A DNA stretch of 64,000 nucleotides from an uncultured Dysgonomonas sp. (GTDB taxonomy: Bacteria; Bacteroidota; Bacteroidia; Bacteroidales; Dysgonomonadaceae). This document shows, piece after piece, positions 26,514-37,000 of this stretch. The DNA is taken from the NCBI GenBank assembly GCA_937875275.1, contig CALNCC010000146.1:15806-79805 (forward strand), read 5' to 3'. The notes beneath the pieces were generated by a model. That model saw nothing but the letters and a program-made list of their open reading frames with translations, searched no databases and had not been told where the DNA came from. The translations under genes were made by a program, and so were the position numbers. How positions within the stretch are numbered: position 1 is the first letter of the stretch; every line of letters starts with the position of its first letter.

Positions 26514-28973
26514 ATGAATATCTCATATAATTGGCTTAAAGAATATCTTGATTTTGATCTTACTCCGGAAGAAACATCTGCTGCGCTAACATCTATCGGT
26601 CTCGAAACCGAAGGTATAGAAGAAGTGCAAGCCATAAAAGGTGGTCTTGAAGGGCTTATCGTTGCCGAAGTGTTGACATGCGTAGACCATCCCAATTCCG
26701 ATCACTTACACGTTACGACTGTCGATCTGGGCGATGGTGTGCCATTGCAGGTAGTCTGCGGAGCACCCAATGTTGCAGCCGGACAAAAAGTGATTCTCGC
26801 AACGGTAGGGACAACAATGTATTCGGGAGAGGAATCATTCAAAATTAAGAAATCTAAAATCAGAGGCGAAGAGTCGAATGGTATGATTTGCGCCGAAGAC
26901 GAAATAGGTATCGGAGAGAGCCACGACGGAATCATCGTTTTGCCGGCTGATGCCAAAGTGGGCACGTTAGCTAAGGATTATTATAATGTAAAAAGTGATT
27001 ATGTTTTAGAGGTTGATATTACGCCAAACCGTGTCGATGCTGCTTCACATTTCGGAATAGCAAGAGACTTGGCAGCCTATCTGAAAAAAAACAAGAAGAA
27101 AGGGACTTTGACAAGACCGTCAATTGAGGCTTTCAAAAAAGAAATAGCAGAAGGAGAAGTCGTTGTTGAAGTGGAAAACAGCGAGGCTTGTCCACGATAT
27201 GCTGGAGTAACAATCAAAGGCGTAGATGTAAAAGAAAGCCCCGAATGGTTGAAACAAAGCCTTGAGGCAATCGGATTGCGCGCAATAAATAATGTTGTGG
27301 ATGTTACTAACTACGTTTTGCACGAACTCGGACATCCGCTACATGCTTTCGATATGGCACACATATCGGGAGGAAAAGTGATCGTGAAAACATTGCCCGA
27401 AGGAACAAAATTCACAACTCTTGACGAAGCTGAACGCACATTGAGCGACAGAGACCTTATGATCTGCAATGACAAGGAAGGCATGTGTATCGGTGGGGTA
27501 TTTGGCGGATTGAGGTCGGGTGTAACAGAATCGACAAAAGATGTTTTTCTCGAATCGGCATACTTCAACCCTACATGGGTACGTAAAACGGCTCGCCGTC
27601 ATGGATTGAACACCGATTCATCGTTCCGTTTCGAAAGAGGTTGCGACCCTAACGATACAATATACGTACTGAAAAGAGCTGCCTTGCTGATACAAGAAGT
27701 TGCAGGAGGACAAATTTGCGGAGAGATACAGGACGTATACCCGACACAAATAGAAAAACCGCAGGTAGAATTAACCTACAACAAGGTAAACAGTCTTATC
27801 GGCAAAACTATTGAAAAAGAGACTGTCAAATCTATTCTCAACAGTATTGAAATAGAGATTTTGAAAGAATCGGACGACCTGCTCACATTAGCTATTCCGA
27901 CATATCGTGTCGATGTACTTCGCGATGTGGACGTTATCGAAGACATATTGCGCATATACGGGTACAATAATGTAGAGATAGGCGAAGGAGTAAAATCGAA
28001 CTTATCGTACGAAACACCGACTGACAAGAGTTACCGTCTGCAAGAACTGATTGCTGAGCAATTGACCGGAGGAGGCTTCCGTGAGATAATGAATAACTCT
28101 CAGACTAAGGAAGCGTATTATTCCGAATCGGAGGTCTATCCTATTTCACATTCCGTTCGGCTGCTGAATCCATTGAGTGCCGACCTGAGTGTAATGCGCC
28201 AGACCATACTGTATGGCGGATTGGAAAGTATAGCATACAACAGAAATCGCAAAAATTCTGATTTAAGTTTCTACGAATTTGGGAATTGCTATTTCTACGA
28301 TGCTGACAAAAAGATTGAAGGCGAGAATCTGAAAGAATACTCCGAAGAATTGCATCTTGGACTGTGGTTGACAGGTAATTCAGTGAGTACAAGTTGGGCG
28401 TCGTCAGACGAAAAAACATCGGTGTATCAACTGAAAGCGTACGTAGAAAATATACTTGGCAGATTGGGTATAAGTGGTAAGCAATATAGCTACGAACAAT
28501 TTTCTAACGAAATATACAGTACGGGAGTAACCATCAAAACACGCAATCGTGAACTTGGTACCTTAGGTATTGTCAGCCAAAAACTCATGAAATCGTTCGA
28601 CATAGCTGCTGAAGTATATTTTGCTGAGTTGAACTGGAACGCCTTAATGAAAGAGATAAAAACACACACAATTACATATAGCGAGATATCTAAATACCCA
28701 TCAGTTAGCAGAGACTTGGCATTGTTGCTCGACAAGAATGTATTGTTCGATCAGATAGAACAAATCGCATTTAAAGCAGAACGCAAATTGTTGAAAAAAG
28801 TTTCTTTATTCGATGTATATGAAGGAAAGAATCTACCGGAAGGAAAAAAATCTTATGCAGTAAACTTCCTTCTTCAAGATGATGAAAAAACATTGAATGA
28901 CAAGCAGATTGACGGAATAATGAACAAGATTTTCACAAGCATAGAAAAAGAATTGGGTGCTCAGTTGAGATAA
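26514..28973 (+). CDS. pheT: Phenylalanyl-tRNA synthetase beta subunit
   Basis: The 819-residue beta chain of the alpha2-beta2 enzyme that charges tRNA-Phe. It has the N-terminal signature MNISYNWLKEYLDFDLTPEE, an EMAP/OB tRNA-binding domain (HPNSDHLHVTTVDLG, VVCGAPN, GEESNGMICAEDE), the B3/4 editing domain, a B5 domain (TPNRVDAASHFG and the DVIEDILRIYGYNN region), a catalytic-like core and a C-terminal FDX-ACB domain (SKYPSVSRDLALLLDK...). Length is normal. pheS is not adjacent. Its own promoter box lies upstream, and a GH127-like gene follows after 39 bp. Confidence 0.97.
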   Translation: MNISYNWLKEYLDFDLTPEETSAALTSIGLETEGIEEVQAIKGGLEGLIVAEVLTCVDHPNSDHLHVTTVDLGDGVPLQVVCGAPNVAAGQKVILATVGTTMYSGEESFKIKKSKIRGEESNGMICAEDEIGIGESHDGIIVLPADAKVGTLAKDYYNVKSDYVLEVDITPNRVDAASHFGIARDLAAYLKKNKKKGTLTRPSIEAFKKEIAEGEVVVEVENSEACPRYAGVTIKGVDVKESPEWLKQSLEAIGLRAINNVVDVTNYVLHELGHPLHAFDMAHISGGKVIVKTLPEGTKFTTLDEAERTLSDRDLMICNDKEGMCIGGVFGGLRSGVTESTKDVFLESAYFNPTWVRKTARRHGLNTDSSFRFERGCDPNDTIYVLKRAALLIQEVAGGQICGEIQDVYPTQIEKPQVELTYNKVNSLIGKTIEKETVKSILNSIEIEILKESDDLLTLAIPTYRVDVLRDVDVIEDILRIYGYNNVEIGEGVKSNLSYETPTDKSYRLQELIAEQLTGGGFREIMNNSQTKEAYYSESEVYPISHSVRLLNPLSADLSVMRQTILYGGLESIAYNRNRKNSDLSFYEFGNCYFYDADKKIEGENLKEYSEELHLGLWLTGNSVSTSWASSDEKTSVYQLKAYVENILGRLGISGKQYSYEQFSNEIYSTGVTIKTRNRELGTLGIVSQKLMKSFDIAAEVYFAELNWNALMKEIKTHTITYSEISKYPSVSRDLALLLDKNVLFDQIEQIAFKAERKLLKKVSLFDVYEGKNLPEGKKSYAVNFLLQDDEKTLNDKQIDGIMNKIFTSIEKELGAQLR

Positions 28974-29012
28974 TGATAAACACCCGATTGTAACTAAAAC
29001 CATTTTTTATCC

Positions 29013-31055
29013 ATGAAACACAAAAGAAAGATCACATTGCTGTTAGCTTTAGCTTGCTGCATATCCGTTGCGATATCACAAAGCAAACAGGGTGAAGCAG
29101 GCAACTATCTGAACAACCGCAGCCCACTGGTGCAAAAGCCGTATATGGAGTTGCCCTTAGGTAGCATCAAAGCGCAAGGCTGGTTGTTAGAAATGCTCAA
29201 ACGTCAAAAATCTGGAGCGACCGGGCATATGCACGAATTGTATCCGCAAGTTATGGGAGAGCGTAACGGATGGCTTGGCGGCGATGGCGATCAATGGGAA
29301 AGAGGACCATACTGGATCGACGGCCTTCTACCCCTTGCTTACATTCTCGACGACAAAGAACTGAAAGACAAAGCTCAACCTTGGGTTGAATGGGCATTGA
29401 ACAGTCAGCGCGAAGACGGATTCTTCGGTCCAGCAAAAGACTATCCAGCCGAATCGGGAATACAACGCGACAATGCCGCAGACTGGTGGCCACGTATGGT
29501 TGTACTCAAAATTTTACAACAATACCATTCTGCAACAAAGGATCAACGTGTTGTATCTTTCATGACTAAGTATTTCCAATATCAATTGAAAACATTGCCG
29601 GAAAAACCTCTTGGCAATTGGACATATTGGGCTGAATATCGTGCATGTGATAACTTGCAAGCAGTATACTGGCTATATAATATAACCGGTGACTCGTTCT
29701 TGCTCGACTTGGGTAACTTGCTGCACAAACAAAGTATCAATTTCACCGACATGTTCAACAATGGACATACATTGAGCAACCAGGCAACAATACACTGTGT
29801 GAATCTTGCACAAGGTATAAAAGAACCGATTATCTACTATCAGCAAGCTAACGACAAAAAATATATTGATGCCGTAAAGAAAGGATTTGCCGATCTGAAG
29901 AAATACAACGGACAGGCACAAGGAATGTATGGTGGTGACGAACCTCTACATGGCAACAACCCTACTCAGGGCGTAGAACTTTGCTCTATCGTAGAGATGA
30001 TGTTCTCGTTAGAGAAAATGATTGAGATAACAGGCGACCTTGCATTTGTAGATCATTTAGAGAAAGTAGCTTTCAATGCGCTACCGACACAGATAACTGA
30101 CGACTTTATGCACAAACAATATCTACAACAAGCCAATCAGGTGATGGCTACAAGACACAAACGTAACTTCTACGAAGATTATAGCCATGTGTGCACCGAT
30201 GTTGTTTACGGATCAAAAACGGGTTATCCGTGCTGTTATTCAAACATGCACCAAGGCTGGCCTAAATTCACACAAAACCTGTGGTATGCAACACCCGACA
30301 ATGGGCTTGCCAGTCTCATATTCTCTCCGTCGGAGATTACAGCCAAAGTAGCAAACGGAATTGAGGTTCGCATTACAGAAGATACTTATTATCCGATGGA
30401 TGATAAAATCAAATATACTGTCAACATACAAGACAAAAAACAGAAAACGGTTGACTTTCCTTTTCATGTGAGAATACCAAGCTGGTGTAAAAAAGCGGAA
30501 TTGACACTGAATGGTTCTCCATTGAAAACCGTAGAAGGCGGACGCGTTGAGATCGTGAAGCGTGTGTGGAAGAGCGGAGACATATTGGAACTTCGTTTGC
30601 CGATGGAAATAGAAACACAAGGTGGTTGGTACGAAAATTCGGTTTCAATAGAAAGAGGTCCATTAGTATATGCTTTGAAGATGAACGAAAACTGGTCGAG
30701 AACAGATCTGGAAGGAGATGAGATCAACCAATTTGGCGAATTTTATCTGCAAGCAAAATCCGACACCAAATGGAATTATGCTTTGATGAATGGCGATCGC
30801 CGCAAGCCAAATGAAATATACACAGTGAAGGTAGATGAAGAAAAAATGAAATCAAGCTATCCGTGGAATTTAGAGAATGCCCCTATCGAAATAAAAGTGA
30901 GAGGTAAAGCTCATGCACATTGGGGACTCTATAATGAAATGACAGGACCACTGCCACTCTCGGTAGGACATACACCCGAACCGATGGAAGATTTTATTCT
31001 TATCCCTTATGGATGTACAACATTGAGAGTTTCTCAATTCCCTGTCGTATATTAA
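29013..31055 (+). CDS. GH127-like glycoside hydrolase (DUF1680)
   Basis: A 680-residue secreted enzyme with a signal peptide (cleavage near VAISQSK). It has an (alpha/alpha)6 barrel and C-terminal beta domains. Residues that correspond to the zinc-thiolate site of beta-L-arabinofuranosidases are visible: the E-x-C in GVELCSIVEMM and the Cys pair in GYPCCYSNMHQGWPKF. GH127 uses one of the paired cysteines as nucleophile, so the enzyme is probably active. Natural substrates in this clan include arabinofuranosides and other plant or host glycans; which one applies here is unknown. There is no SusC/D pair beside it. It follows pheT by 39 bp and may share its transcript. Confidence 0.9.
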   Translation: MKHKRKITLLLALACCISVAISQSKQGEAGNYLNNRSPLVQKPYMELPLGSIKAQGWLLEMLKRQKSGATGHMHELYPQVMGERNGWLGGDGDQWERGPYWIDGLLPLAYILDDKELKDKAQPWVEWALNSQREDGFFGPAKDYPAESGIQRDNAADWWPRMVVLKILQQYHSATKDQRVVSFMTKYFQYQLKTLPEKPLGNWTYWAEYRACDNLQAVYWLYNITGDSFLLDLGNLLHKQSINFTDMFNNGHTLSNQATIHCVNLAQGIKEPIIYYQQANDKKYIDAVKKGFADLKKYNGQAQGMYGGDEPLHGNNPTQGVELCSIVEMMFSLEKMIEITGDLAFVDHLEKVAFNALPTQITDDFMHKQYLQQANQVMATRHKRNFYEDYSHVCTDVVYGSKTGYPCCYSNMHQGWPKFTQNLWYATPDNGLASLIFSPSEITAKVANGIEVRITEDTYYPMDDKIKYTVNIQDKKQKTVDFPFHVRIPSWCKKAELTLNGSPLKTVEGGRVEIVKRVWKSGDILELRLPMEIETQGGWYENSVSIERGPLVYALKMNENWSRTDLEGDEINQFGEFYLQAKSDTKWNYALMNGDRRKPNEIYTVKVDEEKMKSSYPWNLENAPIEIKVRGKAHAHWGLYNEMTGPLPLSVGHTPEPMEDFILIPYGCTTLRVSQFPVVY

Positions 31056-31078
31056 CACAACAGCTGAAAAGTTTTTTA

Positions 31079-31086
31079 TATTTTTG
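31079..31086 (+). promoter_or_regulatory. -7 box upstream of the yebC-like gene
   Basis: TATTTTTG, 40 bp before the start codon at 31127. Confidence 0.5.
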
Positions 31087-31126
31087 CAACCGAAAGAAGA
31101 AATAAAGAATTTCATATTAAAATAAA

Positions 31127-31858
31127 ATGGGAAGAGCATTTGAATATCGTAAGGCTACGAAACTGAAACGTTGGGGAAATATGGCCCGCGTATTTACTAA
31201 GTTAGGGAAACAAATAACAATTGCAGCCAAAGACGGCGGCCCTGATCCGGACGCAAATCCTCGTTTGCGCGTATTGATGCAGCAGGCAAAGAAAGAAAAC
31301 ATGCCTAAAGAAAACGTCGAACGTGCAATCAAGAAAGCGACTTCGAAGGACGAGTCTGACTATAAGGAAGTTGTATACGAAGGATATGGCCCTTATGGTG
31401 TTGCTATTGTTATAGAAACAGCCACAGATAATCCTACCCGTACGGTTGCGAACGTAAGGAGCTACTTTAACAAACATGCCGGTTCGCTTGGAACATCAGG
31501 AAGTTTAGAGTTTTTGTTTGACCACAAATGCGTTTTCAAAATATCACCCAAGGAAGGTGTATCTCTTGAAGACTTGGAACTGGAACTTATCGACTTCGGA
31601 GTTGATGAAGTTGAGCAGGACGATGAAAACAATATAATTCTTTATGGTGAATTTAAATCTTATTCAGAGATACAAAAACACCTTGAAGAAAATGCGTTTG
31701 AAATCCACAGTGCCGAGTTTGAACGTATACCAAACGATGAAAAAGAACTGACTGCGGAGCAACAGGAAAAAATCCAAAAACTCCTCGATAGATTTGAGGA
31801 AGATGAGGATGTGCAGAATGTGTTCCATAATATGGCGATAAGCATAGACGAAGAGTAA
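31127..31858 (+). CDS. YebC/PmpR family protein
   Basis: A 243-residue cytosolic protein opening MGRAFEYRKATKLKRWGNMA with the family motifs KLGKQITIAAKDGGPDPDANP and ENVERAIKKATS. Three-domain architecture and length fit YebC/TACO1. Members bind DNA as regulators, or help translation of difficult nascent sequences; both roles have been reported, so the symbol is left open. The C-terminus is acidic. It is flanked by its own promoter box and a clear terminator, so it is a single-gene unit. Confidence 0.95.
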   Translation: MGRAFEYRKATKLKRWGNMARVFTKLGKQITIAAKDGGPDPDANPRLRVLMQQAKKENMPKENVERAIKKATSKDESDYKEVVYEGYGPYGVAIVIETATDNPTRTVANVRSYFNKHAGSLGTSGSLEFLFDHKCVFKISPKEGVSLEDLELELIDFGVDEVEQDDENNIILYGEFKSYSEIQKHLEENAFEIHSAEFERIPNDEKELTAEQQEKIQKLLDRFEEDEDVQNVFHNMAISIDEE

Positions 31859-31884
31859 ATTTACTTTGAGTTATCATACAAGAG

Positions 31885-31925
31885 AAAGGATTGCATAGAT
31901 AAAATATGGCAATCCTTTTTTATTT
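31885..31925 (+). terminator. Terminator of the yebC-like gene
   Basis: AAAGGATTGC / GCAATCCTTT, a perfect 10-bp stem with a 14-nt loop, followed by a T-run. Confidence 0.85.
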
Positions 31926-31943
31926 TATCTGCCAGATAGGTAT

Positions 31944-31951
31944 TATTTTTG
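31944..31951 (+). promoter_or_regulatory. -7 box of the GxGYxYP gene
   Basis: TATTTTTG, 31 bp before the start codon at 31983. Confidence 0.5.
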
Positions 31952-31982
31952 TTACCTTTAGATTTTATCTAAAGAATAAGCT

Positions 31983-33860
31983 ATGAAATTGTTATCTACT
32001 CTTCTCTCATTTTTATTGCTGTCAACAGGAGTTGTTTTGTCCCAAAATAAAATCGGAAAATTCGATCTTCGCTACACATTAGCGACAGACTTAGACACAA
32101 AGGACGGTATAAACACAGCTTGGGATGATGTTCATGCAGTAGCATCTTTACAAGGGGTTGTAAATCGGGATGCACCTCGTTTGTATGTCTATTTCGTTAT
32201 GGAAGGAAATAATGATATAGACAAGTATTGGTGGGATAAATATAGTAGCGAAGGACAATGGCTATATAACAAATCGACAGAAACATACGACAATATAGAA
32301 AGTTTATTTTCTGCCTACTCCACTCTTATCAAAGGCGTGGTAGTCTATGATGAAAACATTGCATCTACAAGTAATGTTGCATCAGCAATAGCCGGTATCG
32401 AAGACTTGGTAGCAATACGCTACGATAATACGCCGGGTAGCCTATACTCTCGTTTAGTGCTGAATGGCCCTAAGCTGAAAGTGAAACGATGGCTTATCAA
32501 TAAGGATGGCTCTCCCCTATTCACAGCAAAAGGGAATTTACCCGATACGAATCGCCAATCATCCGGTTCATTAAAAAATGACCCGTACCTATGGTTCATA
32601 GAGCATTACGTAAAGACAGGAAAATGCAATACCGAATATGGAGCTTATTATATAGATCAATATTGGAAAAAGAACCCTAAGGCAACAGTGCGGAATCATC
32701 ACACATTATCCAATCACGATTTCTTCATCAGTAAAAAAGCTTTTTTCTTTGATTTGTCTCCATGGGGAGACGAGCCTGCGACAGACGACCCGAATCAGAC
32801 AATTGGTACAGATTTAAACACATTGAAGGAGTTCCTTCTTTTGTCGTACAAACAGAACGAAGGTAATAAATTGTGCTACATAGGTGGTTTCCCTGCTTGG
32901 GCATATAAATACACTATGCATGCGGGAGGATCGCACGATGATGTACCCACCGAATGGGAGTTTAGTCGAATCATTAGTGCCTATAATGCCTTCAAAGATG
33001 CAGACGCTATCGGGTACGGAGCTTTGGCAAATGCTTCTTTCTGGCAACACTTCCCTTTAAAAGAGAAATACCCGCAAGATTGGGTCTCTCACAGCGATTT
33101 GAAAGAGAGAGGACTGTTGACAGCAGATGGAAAAGTAGACATCGGCAAACGCAATTTCATCATTTTCTACGTTGGCGACTATGATGCTTCTGCTTGGGTA
33201 TCGCAACGTACACCATCTATATGGGATGACAAAAACAGAGGTCAAGTTCCTCTGATGTGGTGCATCAGCCCCGTATTAGGGAAACGTGTACCACATGTAC
33301 TACACAATTTCAGAACGACAGCCACAAAGAACGATTATTTTGCCGCGGCAGACAATGGAGCAGGCTATATAATGCCAGGTATGTTACAAGAACCGAGAGC
33401 TATATCAGGACTTCCCTCCGGATTAAATACATGGGCTAACCATAACAAACCCTATTATGACAAATGGGGATTGACAATCTCAGGTTTCGTTATTGACGGG
33501 GAGGCTCCTGCATTGAATAAACTCGGATTGGATTGTTATGCTTCTTTCAGCCCCAATGGTATTGTACCTCAAAAAACACCATTAGCTAAGATGCATGGCG
33601 ATATGCCGGTATTAAGAGCCGGACACGATGTTAACCAAAATGATCCGGCAGTAGCAGCACAAACCATTGTTGACCAAGTGAATGAACGTTCTATGATCCC
33701 ATTTCATTGGTTCAGAAATATATTGAAAACTCCGACTTGGTATGTAGAGGTTGTAAACGAATTAAAGAAACTGGATGAAAATATCATTCTGCTTGATGCA
33801 CCAACATTTTTCGAGTTGTTACGTATCTATCTGAAAGAAGAAGGAAGAGTTATTGAATGA
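31983..33860 (+). CDS. GxGYxYP family putative glycoside hydrolase
   Basis: A 625-residue secreted protein (signal peptide ending near STGVVLSQ). The C-terminal half carries the family core: FYVGDYDASAW, the RGQVPLMWCISP strand, ATKNDYFAAADNGAGYIMP (the namesake motif, here GAGYIMP with Met replacing Tyr), and VIDGEAP. The N-terminal region (ASLQGVVNRDAPRLYVYF) is the matching GxGYxYP N-domain. The family is found beside carbohydrate-active genes in Bacteroidota, but no reaction has been assigned that I know of. It stands between two single-gene units; the next gene is the large TamB-like protein. Confidence 0.88.
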   Translation: MKLLSTLLSFLLLSTGVVLSQNKIGKFDLRYTLATDLDTKDGINTAWDDVHAVASLQGVVNRDAPRLYVYFVMEGNNDIDKYWWDKYSSEGQWLYNKSTETYDNIESLFSAYSTLIKGVVVYDENIASTSNVASAIAGIEDLVAIRYDNTPGSLYSRLVLNGPKLKVKRWLINKDGSPLFTAKGNLPDTNRQSSGSLKNDPYLWFIEHYVKTGKCNTEYGAYYIDQYWKKNPKATVRNHHTLSNHDFFISKKAFFFDLSPWGDEPATDDPNQTIGTDLNTLKEFLLLSYKQNEGNKLCYIGGFPAWAYKYTMHAGGSHDDVPTEWEFSRIISAYNAFKDADAIGYGALANASFWQHFPLKEKYPQDWVSHSDLKERGLLTADGKVDIGKRNFIIFYVGDYDASAWVSQRTPSIWDDKNRGQVPLMWCISPVLGKRVPHVLHNFRTTATKNDYFAAADNGAGYIMPGMLQEPRAISGLPSGLNTWANHNKPYYDKWGLTISGFVIDGEAPALNKLGLDCYASFSPNGIVPQKTPLAKMHGDMPVLRAGHDVNQNDPAVAAQTIVDQVNERSMIPFHWFRNILKTPTWYVEVVNELKKLDENIILLDAPTFFELLRIYLKEEGRVIE

Positions 33861-33927
33861 AAAACAAATAAACTTAAAATCTGCAATTTCCTTTAGACAA
33901 AATATAGCTAAAGCAGTATAATTTTGA

Positions 33928-33935
33928 TATTTTTG
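33928..33935 (+). promoter_or_regulatory. -7 box of the tamB-like gene
   Basis: TATTTTTG. A transcript from here would begin near 33942 and leave only about 20 nt before the codons for the missing N-terminus (33961 onward). Confidence 0.5.
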
Positions 33936-34017
33936 TGTATTCATAACGAGGTATCGAGCTATCAGGAAATTTAAATACATATTCTTATCTGTAATAGGCA
34001 TCCTTGCAGGGCTTATT

Positions 34018-37000
34018 ATGCTTGTATACGGGGTATTAAACACTTCGTCGTTTCAGCAATATCTGAAAGACATAGTTGTTTCGGAATTGCAGGATCAACT
34101 ACATACCGAACTAAAGATCGGCAATCTGTATATCAAGCCATTCAATACCATCGAATTAGACAGCGTCTATCTATACGGGCAAAAGAATGAAGAGATACTT
34201 GTTGCAGAGAAAATTTCGGCTCATGTAGACCTATGGCACATCGTGCAAAAGAAATTGGTCATCACATCTGCCGGTATTTCCGACTTTAAAATTAGCTTGT
34301 CTAAGGACTCGCTCAATTCGCCACTTAACATACAATACATCATAGATGCCTTCAAGCCCAAAGACGATGGCGGATCGAAGCTAAAGGTAAAACTGAATAC
34401 CATAATCATAGACAATGGACAGTTGGACTATAACGTATTGGATCAACCTGCACAGGAAGGCATTTTTGACATCAACCATGTTTCAGTAAAAGAATTGAAT
34501 AGCCGTTTCCGAATACGATCTGTCGAATTAGACTCGATGAATATAGAGGTAAAAGCTTTGAGTCTCGAAGAACAAGGCGGATTTGAAATAAAGAACTTCA
34601 AAACAAGGATTATAACCCGCGACAGCATTATCCACATCAAAGATTTTAAGCTAAGCCTGCCTAACTCGTTGATAGCTACGGAAAAATTCAACATCGACTT
34701 TTCGCGCATCGACTCTATCAAAGACATTGTAAACAACTCTATTATAGACATTAAGTTTGCATCTTCTTATATTACATTAGCCGATGTGGCAGCATTTGCC
34801 CCTAAGTTGAAATATTTCACAAAACCGTTGTCCTTCGACATCGATATTTCAGGATCGGCAGATAATATCAATGTCGAAAATTTGGAAATATACTATGGCG
34901 AAGACACTCATCTCATGGCAAACGTGTATGCAAAGGATATACGAAACATGGAAACGATGTACATACAAGGATCAATCAATGAACTGAATACGACAGGAAC
35001 CGAACTAACACAAATCTTGGATAATCTATTATCAAATTCTAAAGTACCCGTCCATATAGAAAGTCTCGGAAACATATCATTGAGCAACCATGTGTCCGGC
35101 TACATGAAAAAGCTGACAACAACAGTTCTTCTGAAAACCGAACAGGGAAATATCAGCCTTGATGCCATATCGGGTAAAGATGCCAACAATAATATCGATT
35201 ATTATATTGACGGTAATTTATCAGCAGACAATATTGACTTAGGAAACATATTGAAGAATAACGACTTAGGAAGCACCTCTTTCGACGTGAAAGTTGAATA
35301 CAAGAAACCGATTAAAGGCGAGTTGTCGTCTATGGCTGATGCCCATGTCGAAAAAATACAATATAAGGGATATTCCTACAAGGACATAAACCTCTATGCC
35401 ACCTATGACGGAACATTGGTTGAAGGAGAAGTAAAGATAAATGACGATCTTGGTTACTTCTATGCAGGAGGATTTCTTGACATGAAAGACAAGAACAAGC
35501 CGGAATTGTTTTTTAAAGCACGTGTCGACAATCTGCAATTAGATGATTTGAATCTCTCGAAAAAATATGAAAATGCCTATATGTCTTTTGGCTTACAAGC
35601 CGACATTACGGGGCGGAACATAGATGATGCAACGGGATATATCAGAGTAGACACCTTATATTTTCAACGTGATAATCTTGCCTATACATTAAACAAGTTC
35701 GAATTAAACATCGCGGAAACAGAAAACACAAAAACCCTAAAAATAGAATCTGATGTTATAAATGGCAGTGTCGTTGGCAATTACAAATTATCATCATTAA
35801 AAAACAGTTTCGAGGGGGTGTTGGCGAAATATCTTCCGGTGTTGAATCAAGGAAAAGCTCCTAACAAAAATCCTGATGATGAAAATGATTTGGATTTTCT
35901 GCTGAAAATAGAGAATACAGAAGAAATCAGTGATATACTAAAACTACCTGTAAAGATATTTACTCCGGCTACAATCTCCGGAGACTACAACGATGCCGAC
36001 GACGTTTTTCACTTAACGCTCAATGCTCCGGATCTAAAAGCCGGAGGTATGAATATAAAGAATGCGAATATACTGACCTACAACTCCAACGACTCGGTAA
36101 AGATTGCAATAGATGCTCAAGTATTAGGTAAGAAAGAGAGTATCAACAATGTATCCATCACATCGGGTCTCGCACACAATACAATCAACACGAATATTAA
36201 TCTTCTAAATGATGGTGCACAAAAAGCCAATGGTAAATTTTTCGTTGCAACAACATTGCAGCGAGAAAAAGATGAGCCGTTGCAAGTCGAGTTCGATATA
36301 CTACCCAGCAGTTTGTTGTTAAACAATGCACAATGGAAGCTTGACAAATCACATTTCAGCATTAGGAACGGATCGTATGCGGTGAATGGGTTTAACATGT
36401 ACAATGAGGATAACACCCAAGGAATAAAAATTAACGGCAGATATTCGCCACTCAGCTCGAGAGATGTACTCAAGGTTGAACTAAATAAGATAGATCTCGA
36501 CTACGTTTTCAATACATTAGCTATCGATGCGCTCAAATTTGGAGGAAGAACTACTGGCAATCTGCTGATGTCGAGTATAGAAGGTAAACCATACATAAAC
36601 ACAAGGCTCGATGTTGACGACTTCAGTTTTCAAGGTACTAAACTTGGTCATCTAAATTTGTTCAGCGAGCTGGATGAACAGACAAATATAGTAAATCTGG
36701 AAGGTAAGATACTCAGCAAAGAAGATAAATACACGACAGTCGGCGGCACGTTAGATCCTGTAAAGCAGTTACTCGACCTTAACTTTGTGGCAGACAGTGT
36801 CGACATTGGCTTTCTGCATCATTATTCACAAACGGTATTTAGCAAAGTGCAAGGACGAGGAACAGGCAAAGTACGTTTGTTCGGCAATTTCTCGAGTGTT
36901 ACGGTCGAGGGTGTTGCCCATATCGATAACGGAAATATCGGAATTGGTTTTCTGAATACCGACTACTCTTTCTCCGACACTGTGTACATGAAAAAAGACC

